Positions 1-9,660 of a stretch of 64,000 nt of DNA are shown here, piece after piece. The stretch is from Peristeroidobacter soli (GTDB lineage Bacteria; Pseudomonadota; Gammaproteobacteria; Steroidobacterales; Steroidobacteraceae): contig NZ_ML142848.1 in NCBI RefSeq assembly GCF_004138485.1, positions 186,001 through 250,000 on the forward strand, written 5' to 3'. Numbering within the stretch: position 1 is the stretch's first letter; each line of letters opens with the position of its first letter. The position numbers were made by a program, and so were the translations under genes. Below the pieces are notes generated by a model. The model did no database searches. It saw only the letters and a program-made list of their open reading frames with translations, and had not been told where the DNA came from.

Positions 1-1
1 C

Positions 2-757
2 ATGCAGCACACGTCGATGTCGGACTGGCGCACGCTGGTGGATCACCGGGCGCACGGCTACCAACACAGCAAGACGGGATTGGTCAACGCGCCCCGCTAC
101 GATCCGTTGGTCGCCTTCTCCGCCGGCGCCGTGATGTCGACCACGGGAGACATGCTCAAGTATCGAGCGGGAGTGTTCACAGGTAACGCGACTCCCGCTG
201 CGATTCGCGAACGATTGCACCGGCTGGAGCGCCTGCGCGACGGCACGCTCGTTCCCTATTCGCTGGGCTGCCTGGTGCACGTGACGCTGGACGGACATCG
301 CCGCATCATGCACTCGGGCGATATCTCCGGGTTCTCGGCGCACTATTCGTACTATCCGGACGACGATACGACCCTCGTCGTGCTGACCAACAGCGACAGC
401 GGCGTTCCACCGGTATCGCTGGAAGCCAAGCTCGCTCGCGTCGTCCTGGGCATCGCCGAACCCCGCCGCGACGAAGTGCCATTGCCCGAATCGCTGGGGC
501 AAAGCTATGCCGGCGAATACACCATGGGGCCGATCACCTTCGGGTTCACCCGCATGGGCTTCAAGTACCAGAACGGCGTGCTGTATGCCGTATTTGGCGG
601 TGCCGACGGCCCTTCCCTGCCGCTGAAGCACCTCGGCAACGGGCGTTTCATCTCGACCATCGACGATGAGCACACTTTCCAGTTCGAGCGCGCCGGCAAG
701 CAGCGACGACTCGTGACCCATTTCTATGGCGGAGAGTTCACGGCCAGCGCTCAGTGA
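2..757 (+). CDS. Serine hydrolase, beta-lactamase family, C-terminal part
   Basis: C-terminal part of a class C beta-lactamase-fold (PF00144-type) serine hydrolase. The Met at base 2 is probably internal because the catalytic SxxK and YxN motifs are absent and must lie before the window. The third family motif is present as HSG (residues 104-106), followed by a typical ISGFSAHYSYYPDDD stretch. Residues from about 165 form a small extra beta domain like those appended to EstB/FmtA-type esterases. In this family such proteins are usually periplasmic esterases or peptidases rather than true beta-lactamases. A TetR gene follows 51 nt downstream in the same direction. The substrate cannot be read from the sequence. 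Confidence 0.85.
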   Translation: MQHTSMSDWRTLVDHRAHGYQHSKTGLVNAPRYDPLVAFSAGAVMSTTGDMLKYRAGVFTGNATPAAIRERLHRLERLRDGTLVPYSLGCLVHVTLDGHRRIMHSGDISGFSAHYSYYPDDDTTLVVLTNSDSGVPPVSLEAKLARVVLGIAEPRRDEVPLPESLGQSYAGEYTMGPITFGFTRMGFKYQNGVLYAVFGGADGPSLPLKHLGNGRFISTIDDEHTFQFERAGKQRRLVTHFYGGEFTASAQ

Positions 758-808
758 CCCGAACTCCACGTACAATGCACGGCGTCCGGTTCGCAACGTG
801 GGTTTGAC

Positions 809-1531
809 ATGACGCTGTCCTACATCGAGCACCTCAAGCAGGGCCTGCGCGATTCGCCGCCCAAACAGAAAGGTCAGCGGACTCGGCAACGGCTGCGCAT
901 CGCGACGGCGGAAGCTCTCGAACGCACCGGCTATCACGCCATGCGGGTGCTCGACATCACCACGGCGGCTGAAGTCGCCGAGGGCCTGTTCTACGTCTAC
1001 TTCAAGGACAAGACCGAAGCGACCTTGAGTGTGCTCAACGAAATGCTCGAGGATTTCCTCGGCTTCTCCACGCTCACGACCGAGGAACACGATTCCTTCA
1101 GTGCGATCCGCGCCGCCAATCGACGCTGGCTGGCGGTGTGTCGCGCCAACGCCGGCCTCATGCGCTGCCTGTTACAGGTCAGCGATGAAGAACCGGGCCT
1201 GACCGACCTTGCGCAACGGGCCAATCGACTCTGGTACGACATCGTGGCCCAGACGCACGTCAAACGTCGCGGCCAACCGGATGCCAAGCCCTCCGTGCTG
1301 TTCGCCACCTATCTGCTCGGCGGCATGATGGACGAGTTGGTCAGGAAGCTATTCATCTATCCCGACCCGGGACTGCAGAAGCTGCAGAAGAAACTAAAGG
1401 CCGACGACGATGCATTGGCGGACGCAGCCAGTGTGATCTGGTTGCGAGTGCTGAGCCCCGAGGCGAAACCGCCCGACGATTTGCCCAAAGCCGCCGCGGC
1501 GCTGGTCGATTGGATGAAGATGAAGCGCTGA
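809..1531 (+). CDS. TetR/AcrR family transcriptional regulator
   Basis: A 240-residue TetR-type regulator. The N-terminal helix-turn-helix domain spans about residues 25-75, with the family pattern of R-x-R-I-x-x-A-x-x-x-L near the start and the F-Y-x-Y-F-K-D-K-T-E recognition region near 68-78. The rest is a helical ligand-binding domain with no recognisable ligand. The ATG start has only a weak ribosome-binding site. It converges end to end with the carboxyltransferase gene: the two stop codons abut as TGA/TCA with no intergenic base. It is the only local regulator that could act on the acyl-CoA genes and the repeated TGAG-N6-CTCA motif at 6516 and 7810, but that link is inference. Confidence 0.9.
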   Translation: MTLSYIEHLKQGLRDSPPKQKGQRTRQRLRIATAEALERTGYHAMRVLDITTAAEVAEGLFYVYFKDKTEATLSVLNEMLEDFLGFSTLTTEEHDSFSAIRAANRRWLAVCRANAGLMRCLLQVSDEEPGLTDLAQRANRLWYDIVAQTHVKRRGQPDAKPSVLFATYLLGGMMDELVRKLFIYPDPGLQKLQKKLKADDDALADAASVIWLRVLSPEAKPPDDLPKAAAALVDWMKMKR

Positions 1532-3106
1532 TCAGGGACGCAGCCCGAAACTGGCGCGCCCCGCCTGGCGCAGCGGCCCGACCAGATTCGCAAAGTCGCA
1601 GAGGAACGCGCGAGTCTGCCTCGGCGCAATGATGTCCTCCACCAGAAACTTCTCGGCCGTCAGCAGCGGCGAGCGTGCGCGATTGAGCCGTGCCTCGATT
1701 TCGCCGCGCTTCGCAGCTCGATCCGTGGCGGCAGCAAGCTCCGATTTATATGCAGCCTCGATGCCGCCTTCGATGGGCAGCGAGCCCCAGTCGCCCGAGG
1801 GCCACGCGCATCGATAACGGAACCGTCTGGGATTGCACATGCCGGCACCCGCCACGCCAAATGCCTTGCGAACGATGACGGTGCACCAAGGCACCGTCGC
1901 CTGATACACGCTCGCCAGCGCGCGCGCACCGTGTCGTAACGTGCCCGCACGCTCTGCCTGCATGCCCACCATGAATCCGGGAATGTCGACCAGGTGCACG
2001 ACGGGCAAATGAAATGTTTGTGCCAGCTCGATGAACCGGACCAGTTTCTGGGCCGTGTCCGCGGTCCAGGCGCCGCCGTAGTAATTCGGATCGCTGGCGA
2101 TGACAGCGACCGGCCAACCATCCAGGCGCGCGAAGCCCGTGATCGAAGCTCGCCCCCAGTGACGTCCGATCTCAAAGAAGCTGCCGGCATCGAGCACGCA
2201 CTCGAGCACGCGACGCATCTTGTAGGCGTAGCGTCGATCGCGCGGGACGATTGAATCGAGTTCCTCCGCAATACGCCGAGGTGAATCCTCGGATGAGATA
2301 CGCACAGGCAATTCATCGACCGAGCTGGGAAGATACGAAAGAAATCGACGAGCCTTGGCGAAAGCCTCCGTTTCGTTCTCAGCCAGATCGTCCACGGAAC
2401 CGATCTGCGCATGCACCGCCGCTCCGCCCAGCTCTTCCTTGGTGACGTTCTGGCCGATCGCCGCCACCAGCGACGGACCGGCAGCGAACATCTGTCCCTG
2501 CTTGCTCAACAGCACCGAATAATGACTCGACACCAGCCGTGCCGCGCCCAGCCCCGCTATCGGCCCGAGTCCCAGCGCGACGACGGGGACGGTCGATAGA
2601 TTCTCGACGACCCAGTTCCAGCCCGGCAGCTCCGGCACATACGTGTGGCCGGTCATTTCCAGGGTCTTGACCGAACCGCCGCCGCCGGAACCGTCCAGCA
2701 GCCGCACGATGGGCATCCTGAATTCATTCGCCATCTGCTCGGCCTGCACCAGCTTCTCGTGAATCGCAGCGTCGGCGGCGCCACCACGAACCGTGAAGTC
2801 GTCACCCGAGACCACGACGGGACGGCTGTCGATGCAACCCCACCCGAATCGCGAGTTGGCAGGCGTGAAGCCGAGCAACTGACCGTCCTCGGCGTAGCGG
2901 CCCGTGCCTGCGAGCGCACCGATCTCCCGAAACGTATCCGCGTCGAGCAATTGATCGATGCGTTCGAGCACCGTCAGCTTGCCCTTGGCGTGCTGTATCT
3001 CGACTTTGTCGGCGCCGCCCATCTCGGCCGATGCACGACGTCGATCTTCGATCCGTGCGATTTCCGGCGCCCAACCCTCGGCCGGATTCGTTACGTTGTC
3101 GCTCAT
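1532..3106 (-). CDS. Acyl-CoA carboxylase carboxyltransferase (beta) subunit
   Basis: A 524-residue biotin-dependent carboxyltransferase of the propionyl-/methylcrotonyl-CoA carboxylase beta family, which transfers CO2 from carboxybiotin to an acyl-CoA. The N-terminal half carries the GKLTVLERIDQLLD signature and glycine-rich acyl-CoA site (DGSGGGGSV, GLGPIAGLGAA). The C-terminal half has NYYGGAWT, DIPGFMVG and FGVAGAGM for biotin binding. Length is normal. It starts 1 nt after the acyl-CoA dehydrogenase stop, so the two are co-translated, an order like liuA-liuB or atuD-atuC. No biotin carboxylase/BCCP alpha subunit is present nearby, so the partner must be encoded elsewhere. Substrate (propionyl, methylcrotonyl, geranyl or other) is undetermined. 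Confidence 0.92.
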   Translation of the reverse strand: MSDNVTNPAEGWAPEIARIEDRRRASAEMGGADKVEIQHAKGKLTVLERIDQLLDADTFREIGALAGTGRYAEDGQLLGFTPANSRFGWGCIDSRPVVVSGDDFTVRGGAADAAIHEKLVQAEQMANEFRMPIVRLLDGSGGGGSVKTLEMTGHTYVPELPGWNWVVENLSTVPVVALGLGPIAGLGAARLVSSHYSVLLSKQGQMFAAGPSLVAAIGQNVTKEELGGAAVHAQIGSVDDLAENETEAFAKARRFLSYLPSSVDELPVRISSEDSPRRIAEELDSIVPRDRRYAYKMRRVLECVLDAGSFFEIGRHWGRASITGFARLDGWPVAVIASDPNYYGGAWTADTAQKLVRFIELAQTFHLPVVHLVDIPGFMVGMQAERAGTLRHGARALASVYQATVPWCTVIVRKAFGVAGAGMCNPRRFRYRCAWPSGDWGSLPIEGGIEAAYKSELAAATDRAAKRGEIEARLNRARSPLLTAEKFLVEDIIAPRQTRAFLCDFANLVGPLRQAGRASFGLRP

Positions 3107-3107
3107 A

Positions 3108-4250
<1,143 letters not shown>

Positions 4251-4278
4251 CGATTCTCCCGTCGAACGAGGTTGTGGC

Positions 4279-6459
4279 TCAGAACCGGGTCGTGAGCTTG
4301 ACGCCGTAAGTCCGAGGCGCGCCGAACGTGGTCGTGGTCTCGTCATAAGCAAACGGCGGCAGGAAGGATAACAGCGGCCGCTGCGTCGTGCGATTCACGG
4401 CGTAGAGCTCATCGGTGAGATTGCGCGCATAAACCTCGAGCGTCCAGCCCTCGCCGAGCCGCAGCCCTGCCCTGGCATTCAACAACGTGTACGACTCCAA
4501 CCGGTTACGCGGGTCGTTCTGAACATCGGGATACGTCCGGTCGCGATACGCCCCCTCCAGTCTGATGAAAGCGCCGATCGCGGCATTGATCGACCAGCTG
4601 TACTGCGTGGCCAGCGATGCGCTCAAGCTCGGCGCGAACGGCAGGTCGTTGCCTTTCAGATCGCCGCCGTACTGATCGATGAAACGATCGAAGCTGGCAT
4701 CGAGCAATCCCAGGCCGGCGCTGATGTTGAGGTTGGCCGTGGGTTGCGCCACCAGATCGAGCTCGATGCCGGTCACCGATGCATTCGCCGCGTTGCCGAT
4801 GTAGTTGGAGAATGTATCGGGATCGTATTGCGTGACCTGCAGATCCTTGTAGTCCATGTAGAACACGGCAACGTTGGCCTGGGCGCGCCCGCCGAACAGC
4901 ACCGCCTTGGCGCCCAGCTCGAAGTTGTCGACCCGCTCGGCGTCGAACGAAATATTGTCCGCCGTCGACAGCACATCCACATTGAAGCCGCCGCTCTTGT
5001 ACCCGGACGAGTACGTGGCATAGAAATTCCAGCTCGGATTGAGCGAATACATCAGGCTGGCGGTGGGCGTGAATTCGCCGCCACTGTAGTCGTCGGTCAG
5101 CGGACCGATGGCCGGCACGAAGCCGAGCCCGTTCGGATCGAGCTGCTGGAAGCTAAGGTCTTTCTGCTCATAGGTGTAGCGCCCGCCCAGCGTCGCCGCC
5201 CACCGGTCGGCGAAATGATAGGTGGCGTTGGCGAAGGCGGCATAGCCGTCGGTCGTGACCTCGGCGCGCTGATCGAACGACTTCCATCCATAGGGGATGC
5301 CCAGGATATCGGCGAGACCATCGCCGATGAACACCGGCGTGTGCGTGTCCGAGTCCTGCTTGGAATAGTAGAGGCCGACCACGTACTCGAGCGTTCGTCC
5401 CGAGGGTGAGGCGAGCCGCAGCTCTTGAGAGGTGTACTCGCTGCTTTGCTCATACTCGGCCCAGGAATGATTGAAACCGTTCCAGGTTTCATCGGAATAC
5501 GTCTCCCATTGGGACTTGCGGAAGGCCGTGATCGACGTCAGGGAATGACCGGAATCGAGCGCATAGTTCACCGTCAACGCCGCGCCGCTGTAATCGATGT
5601 GCTCCCACGAGTGGTAAGCCTCGTCGAACGTGAATGCGCCTGGCTCGTTACCGAACGTGCCTCGGGTCACTTCGGCGCGATACGGCTCGCCGTCGATCCG
5701 ATTCACATCGGCCGAGAAATTCACTTCGAGCTTGTCGGAAGGCGTCGCGCGCAACTGGACACGCACGCCGTCCTGCAACTTGCTGCCCGCGCGGCTGCCA
5801 TCGAACATGTTCTTCGCATAGCCGTCCTCGGTCAGACCGTAAGCCGCAATCTTGCCGAACAGCAGGCCCTCCTTGAGGGGACCGCTAAGAAATCCGACAG
5901 CTTCGGCATGCCCGTAATTGCCGCCATCCAGTGACAACGAGCCCGCAACCTCATCGCTGGGCTTGAGGGTCGTCAGGCTGATGGCGCCGGCAATCGTGTT
6001 CTTACCGAAGATCGTGCCCTGAGGTCCGCGCAGGAACTCGACCTGAGCGATGTCGGGCAGACGCTGGTTGTATGTTTCGGCCCGGCCCGTGTAGACGCCG
6101 TCCAGATACACGCCGACGCCGGTTTCCTGACCGATGCTGCGAGCCTCGGTCGAGATGCCGCGGATCACCAGGTTGGTGCGTCGTTCCTGATTGCCGGTGC
6201 CGACGATCACGTTGGGCACGACATCGCCAAGATTCTTCAGCTCAGTCGCGCCCCGCTGCGCCAGGGCATCTGCACCGATGGCGACAATCGAGATCGGCAC
6301 ATCACGCAGATCTTCATCGCGCATGCGCGCGGACACGACGATCTCTTCCAGCGTGTCCGTCGTGGCGACCGTATCGCCCTCGGCATGAGCCGCCGAGGTC
6401 AGAACCAAAGCACAGGCAGTTGCAAGCGAGCCACTGCTTTTCATGATCTTGTCGTACAT
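4279..6459 (-). CDS. TonB-dependent outer-membrane receptor
   Basis: A 726-residue TonB-dependent receptor without an STN signalling domain. A signal peptide ends near AHA-EG (residue 27), followed by a TonB box-like TLEEIVVSA, a plug (DVPISIVAIGADAL, RGPQGTIFGKNTIAGAIS) and a beta-barrel ending in Phe (VKLTTRF), as usual for outer-membrane barrels. The ATG at 6459 is preceded by GGAGGG at good spacing. It is the first gene of a leftward operon with an acyl-CoA dehydrogenase and a carboxyltransferase, so the ligand is probably a hydrophobic acid or ester rather than a siderophore. The upstream region contains the TGAG-N6-CTCA motif shared with the neighbouring promoter at 7810. Confidence 0.95.
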   Translation of the reverse strand: MYDKIMKSSGSLATACALVLTSAAHAEGDTVATTDTLEEIVVSARMRDEDLRDVPISIVAIGADALAQRGATELKNLGDVVPNVIVGTGNQERRTNLVIRGISTEARSIGQETGVGVYLDGVYTGRAETYNQRLPDIAQVEFLRGPQGTIFGKNTIAGAISLTTLKPSDEVAGSLSLDGGNYGHAEAVGFLSGPLKEGLLFGKIAAYGLTEDGYAKNMFDGSRAGSKLQDGVRVQLRATPSDKLEVNFSADVNRIDGEPYRAEVTRGTFGNEPGAFTFDEAYHSWEHIDYSGAALTVNYALDSGHSLTSITAFRKSQWETYSDETWNGFNHSWAEYEQSSEYTSQELRLASPSGRTLEYVVGLYYSKQDSDTHTPVFIGDGLADILGIPYGWKSFDQRAEVTTDGYAAFANATYHFADRWAATLGGRYTYEQKDLSFQQLDPNGLGFVPAIGPLTDDYSGGEFTPTASLMYSLNPSWNFYATYSSGYKSGGFNVDVLSTADNISFDAERVDNFELGAKAVLFGGRAQANVAVFYMDYKDLQVTQYDPDTFSNYIGNAANASVTGIELDLVAQPTANLNISAGLGLLDASFDRFIDQYGGDLKGNDLPFAPSLSASLATQYSWSINAAIGAFIRLEGAYRDRTYPDVQNDPRNRLESYTLLNARAGLRLGEGWTLEVYARNLTDELYAVNRTTQRPLLSFLPPFAYDETTTTFGAPRTYGVKLTTRF

Positions 6460-6495
6460 CAGCCCTCCCCAGCGGAAAACAACCCACCCCGATCG

Positions 6496-6524
6496 ACACT
6501 ACGCCTTACTAAATTTGAGGTCAA
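6496..6524 (-). promoter_or_regulatory. Candidate promoter for the TBDT operon
   Basis: On the minus strand TTGACC (6519-6524) is followed after 17 nt by TAGTGT (6496-6501), 36 nt before the receptor start codon. The -35 match is 5 of 6; the -10 is weak. The -35 lies inside the palindrome at 6516-6529, which would suit repression. Confidence 0.35.
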
Positions 6525-6529
6525 TCTCA
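6516..6529. promoter_or_regulatory. Candidate operator, copy 1 (TGAG-N6-CTCA)
   Basis: Inverted repeat TGAGGTCAATCTCA in the leader of the TBDT operon. It matches the motif at 7810-7823 in 13 of 14 bases, spacer included. It is probably a regulator-binding site shared by the surrounding acyl-CoA genes; the TetR at 809 is a candidate partner. Confidence 0.5.
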
Positions 6530-6546
6530 TTTATAGTCGAAATACA

Positions 6547-7755
6547 TCAACGCCGCGGACCTGGAAACTCGAGCACGCTGCGGGTGATTCGCGCGCGCAA
6601 CGATTCAAAATCCAGATGCCCCGGCTTGCCTTCTTCCCAGTAGCCATCTTCCGTGTTCACTTGAAGTGCGATCGATATCGCCGCGGCCGGGTAGTAGCGC
6701 ATCGATGTGCGGTAGCCCGGGATGTATCCATCGTGACCGTGAGCCAAGGGCAAGCCGCCAGCGGCAGGAAACACGCCCGCCCCCAATCCGTAATAACGCG
6801 CATTCGTTACCCCGGCGGGTACGGCCAGCATCTCCGCCAGCGCAGTAGCATCCAATGCTTTCCCGCCGTACAAAGCGGACGCCCACCTCGCCAGATCGCC
6901 CGCGTTGCTGACGAAGCCGCCCGCCGTGAACTCGATGGCTGGGTCGTAAGTCAGCACACCGCCCTCCGCCACCATGGTCGGCCCGAGCAGCAACGGGTTT
7001 TGTCCGTTTGCATACCCCTGCGTGAGTCCCGGAATTCTTCGCACGTTCGACGGCGCCGTCAGCGTGAGGCCGAGCGGATCGAGAAAGGATTCGCGCGCCA
7101 GGTCGTAATAGGCGCGACCGGTGGCCGACTCCATGGCGAGGCCGACGATCAAGTACCCGACGTCCGTATAGTTGAACCCCTGCCCTGGCGCGAATAACGG
7201 CGGCTGATCGCAGACGAACTCGATCAACGTGTCGAAGCCGGGGACGTAGTTGGGATTCTCGGCGAGCCGCGCGCGGTACCACTCGAAGAAGCGCGGATTG
7301 TTATAGTAATTTTCCAATCCGCCGCGATGCTGGAGCAGCAGCCGGATCGTCAATGCGTCAGCGTTCGGCAGTCGCTGAAACCACGGCCGGCCGCCAAGGT
7401 ATTTCGACACCTTATCGTCGAGCGACCAGACGCCTTGCCGCGACAATTTAATGGCCGTCGCAGCCGCCAGCGTCTTGCCCGTGCTGCCAGAGAGCATGCG
7501 CGAGTCGGGTGTCATGCGAACCTTGCGTTCGACGTCCGCATAGCCGCTCGCAACCTTCCCCAGGCGTCCATCGGGCAGAACAAACGCCGCCGTGATTCCG
7601 GGCACGGAATAACGAGCGCGCTCGGCGTCGACCGCCGACTGGAAACGCGCCACCAATGCCGCGTACTGCGACTCGCTCAGAGGCGCCGCGTCGACCGCTG
7701 CATGCCACACGAACGTTGTCGCCGCGATCACCAGAAATCGAGCCAATCCCCGCAC
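6547..7755 (-). CDS. Exported serine hydrolase (beta-lactamase/esterase family)
   Basis: A 402-residue class C beta-lactamase-fold hydrolase, probably an esterase. The GTG at 7755 was chosen because GGGGAGA lies 5 nt upstream and it gives a clean signal peptide (residues 1-24, cleavage near VDAAP). All three catalytic motifs are visible: SxxK as STGK in MLSGSTGKT, the Tyr motif as YTD in FNYTDVGYL, and HGHDGYIPG in place of KTG. The enzyme should act in the periplasm. It stands alone on its strand between the TBDT operon and the MaoC operon, and its promoter region is shared with MaoC and contains the second TGAG-N6-CTCA palindrome. Cleavage of a receptor-imported ester would fit the context. 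Confidence 0.9.
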   Translation of the reverse strand: MRGLARFLVIAATTFVWHAAVDAAPLSESQYAALVARFQSAVDAERARYSVPGITAAFVLPDGRLGKVASGYADVERKVRMTPDSRMLSGSTGKTLAAATAIKLSRQGVWSLDDKVSKYLGGRPWFQRLPNADALTIRLLLQHRGGLENYYNNPRFFEWYRARLAENPNYVPGFDTLIEFVCDQPPLFAPGQGFNYTDVGYLIVGLAMESATGRAYYDLARESFLDPLGLTLTAPSNVRRIPGLTQGYANGQNPLLLGPTMVAEGGVLTYDPAIEFTAGGFVSNAGDLARWASALYGGKALDATALAEMLAVPAGVTNARYYGLGAGVFPAAGGLPLAHGHDGYIPGYRTSMRYYPAAAISIALQVNTEDGYWEEGKPGHLDFESLRARITRSVLEFPGPRR

Positions 7756-7809
7756 CGGACTCTCCCCAGGGGCTCCCCCGTCGTCGGCAAGGTTGACCTT
7801 TTGCAAAAC

Positions 7810-7823
7810 TGAGGTCAAGCTCA
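7810..7823. promoter_or_regulatory. Candidate operator, copy 2 (TGAG-N6-CTCA)
   Basis: TGAGGTCAAGCTCA in the divergent gap between the serine hydrolase (start 7755) and MaoC (start 7865). It differs by one base from the site at 6516-6529. Its central position would let one protein control both directions. Confidence 0.5.
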
Positions 7824-7864
7824 ATTACGACGATTCGAAGCGGCGAGCCCGCGGAGTGAGACAC

Positions 7865-8353
7865 ATGCCGGAAGCACAGGTTGAAGACACGCTGAACCGT
7901 TTAGCGCCTGGCGAAGAAGTGGGGGTTTCCCCTTGGCTCACCGTGTCGCAATCGATGATCGACTCCTTCGGTCACGCCACGCTCGATCCCGATCCGATGC
8001 ATATCGATCCGGAATGGGCGGCGGCCAACAGCCCCTATCAGGGCACCATTGCCTTTGGATTTCTGACCATCTCGTTGCTGACTCATCTGTTGCATGGCTC
8101 GATGGGCGTTCGCGGCGCGCACGATCCGCGCCGTTCTGGGTATTACCTCAACTACGGATTCGATCGCATCAGGCTGGTGGCGCCGGTACGAACCGGTCGC
8201 CGGATCCGCGGCAGCTTCAAGATGCTCGATCGTAAGACGGACGAGCGCGGGCGGCTGATCACCACGTTCGACTGCACAGTCGAGATCGAAGGCGAGTCGC
8301 GCCCCGCTCTCGTCGCTCAGTGGCTCACCGTTTGGGTTCCGCCCAACACGTGA
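7865..8353 (+). CDS. MaoC-like hot-dog fold hydratase
   Basis: A 162-residue MaoC/NodN-type protein. The start at 7865 follows GGAGTGAG. The hydratase core is visible as FGHATLDPDPMHIDPEWAAANSPYQ, with the Asp and His that form the hydratase pair in R-specific enoyl-CoA hydratases. The later conserved His-Gly-Met segment reads FGF (TIAFGFLTISLL). Members hydrate enoyl-CoA intermediates in the cytoplasm. Its last four bases (GTGA) are also the start of the downstream transporter, so translation is coupled. The operon continues with an acyl-CoA synthetase, placing this enzyme in beta-oxidation-like breakdown of an imported acid. Confidence 0.85.
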   Translation: MPEAQVEDTLNRLAPGEEVGVSPWLTVSQSMIDSFGHATLDPDPMHIDPEWAAANSPYQGTIAFGFLTISLLTHLLHGSMGVRGAHDPRRSGYYLNYGFDRIRLVAPVRTGRRIRGSFKMLDRKTDERGRLITTFDCTVEIEGESRPALVAQWLTVWVPPNT

Positions 8354-9660
8354 GCACCGTGGATCTCGATCCAAGTTGGAGCCGCGCCTCGCCGACACGA
8401 CGCGCATCCGCTGCTTATGCAGCGGGCTCATTCGGTACCGGCGTCTTCTCCACGGTGCCGACTGTCATCCTGCTCTACTTCTGCACCGAGATCCTGGCGC
8501 TGCCCGCGGCCTGGGCGACGCTCATCGTCTTCGTTCCCAAGCTCTGGTCGATGCTTTGGGATCCCTGGGTGGGCGCATGGTCGGATCGCACGAGCACCCG
8601 CTTCGGTCGCCGGCGACCTTTCATGATCGTCGGCGCGCTCGGCATGCCACTCGCGTTCGTCGCGATGTTCAGCCCGCCGTCCCTCGATGTCCTCGCCACC
8701 GGCGTCTGGGTCGGCATCACTTATTTCTTGCTCGCCACGCTCTATTCGCTATTCGCGGTTCCTTACGTGGCCATTCCCGCCGAGCTCATCGACGACGAGG
8801 ATGCACGCGCTCGCCTGATCGCCTGGCGGATGTTCGTCGTCATGCTGGGTATCCTGACCGGCGCGGGACTGGTGCCATGGCTGGTGACGTTCCATGGCGG
8901 CGGACGCATCGGCTACGCATCGATGTCGGTCGGCGTCGCCATCGCTTGCGCGTTGGCCATGACGGGACCGATTGCCATGCTGCGCGGTCGGGATATGCCC
9001 CGCTCCTCCGCCATCGCCACAAAGTCACATCGCGAGCAAAGCGTGTTCTGGCGAGCGCTGCGAGACCGTTCGTTTCTCCAACTAGGTTTTGCGTATCTGT
9101 TGCTACTGTCCGCAAGCGGCTCGGTCACTTCCGCCATCCCATATTTCGTCACACACTACTTCGGCCGCAGCGAAAGCGACATCGGGACCGCTCTGTTCGT
9201 CATGCTCATTGCGACAACAGTGACGGTAACTTCGTGGGGCCGCCTCGGGCGACGCTACGGCGAACTGCGGATGTTGCAAATGGCTGTGGCTCTCTATGCA
9301 CTTGCCGCGCTCGCTGTCGGAGCATTGTCCCTGCTGCATGCTCCTTGGCTTTCGGCTCTGCTCGTATTCGCGCTGCTTGGCATTCCGTTTGGAGCGATGC
9401 AGGTATTGCCTTACACGCTGGTCGCCACGTTGATTCGCGCAAGCTGCGCGCAAAATCATTCTGCCGAAGGAACATTGACGGGCCTGTGGACTGCCACAGA
9501 GAAGCTCGGCCTGGCCCTTGGCCCGACGATCACCGGCCTGGCGTTGTGGATTGCAGGTTCCGGCGGTGACACCGCTCTGCCAGTCGTAACGATCGCGGCA
9601 TCCGGCTTGCTCATGATGGGCTCGATGGCAACGCTACGCTCTTTGGGGCCTTCGCAATGA
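8350..9660 (+). CDS. MFS transporter, GPH (glycoside-pentoside-hexuronide) type
   Basis: A 436-residue membrane carrier with about 12 hydrophobic segments. The start is the GTG at 8350, overlapping the MaoC stop as GTGA. The N-terminal half has the GPH/melibiose-carrier pattern: SFGTGVFSTVP in helix 1, then the D-P-x-x-G-x-x-S-D-R loop followed by RFGRRRPFM. GPH members are cation symporters for glycosides, but related proteins sit in catabolic clusters for other small molecules. Its place between MaoC and an acyl-CoA synthetase suggests import of an organic acid or the product of the secreted hydrolase. The stop overlaps the next gene as ATGA. Confidence 0.88.
   Translation: MSTVDLDPSWSRASPTRRASAAYAAGSFGTGVFSTVPTVILLYFCTEILALPAAWATLIVFVPKLWSMLWDPWVGAWSDRTSTRFGRRRPFMIVGALGMPLAFVAMFSPPSLDVLATGVWVGITYFLLATLYSLFAVPYVAIPAELIDDEDARARLIAWRMFVVMLGILTGAGLVPWLVTFHGGGRIGYASMSVGVAIACALAMTGPIAMLRGRDMPRSSAIATKSHREQSVFWRALRDRSFLQLGFAYLLLLSASGSVTSAIPYFVTHYFGRSESDIGTALFVMLIATTVTVTSWGRLGRRYGELRMLQMAVALYALAALAVGALSLLHAPWLSALLVFALLGIPFGAMQVLPYTLVATLIRASCAQNHSAEGTLTGLWTATEKLGLALGPTITGLALWIAGSGGDTALPVVTIAASGLLMMGSMATLRSLGPSQ

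Noticed and set aside
1529-1534. TGATCA palindrome at the abutting stops of TetR and carboxyltransferase
   Set aside because: It follows from two TGA stops meeting tail to tail and needs no regulatory explanation.
6460-6546. Fur box or cobalamin riboswitch before TBDT genes
   Set aside because: No GATAATGATAATCATTATC-like repeats and no B12-box sequence or long structured leader were seen before any of the five receptors; the linked genes also argue against iron or B12.
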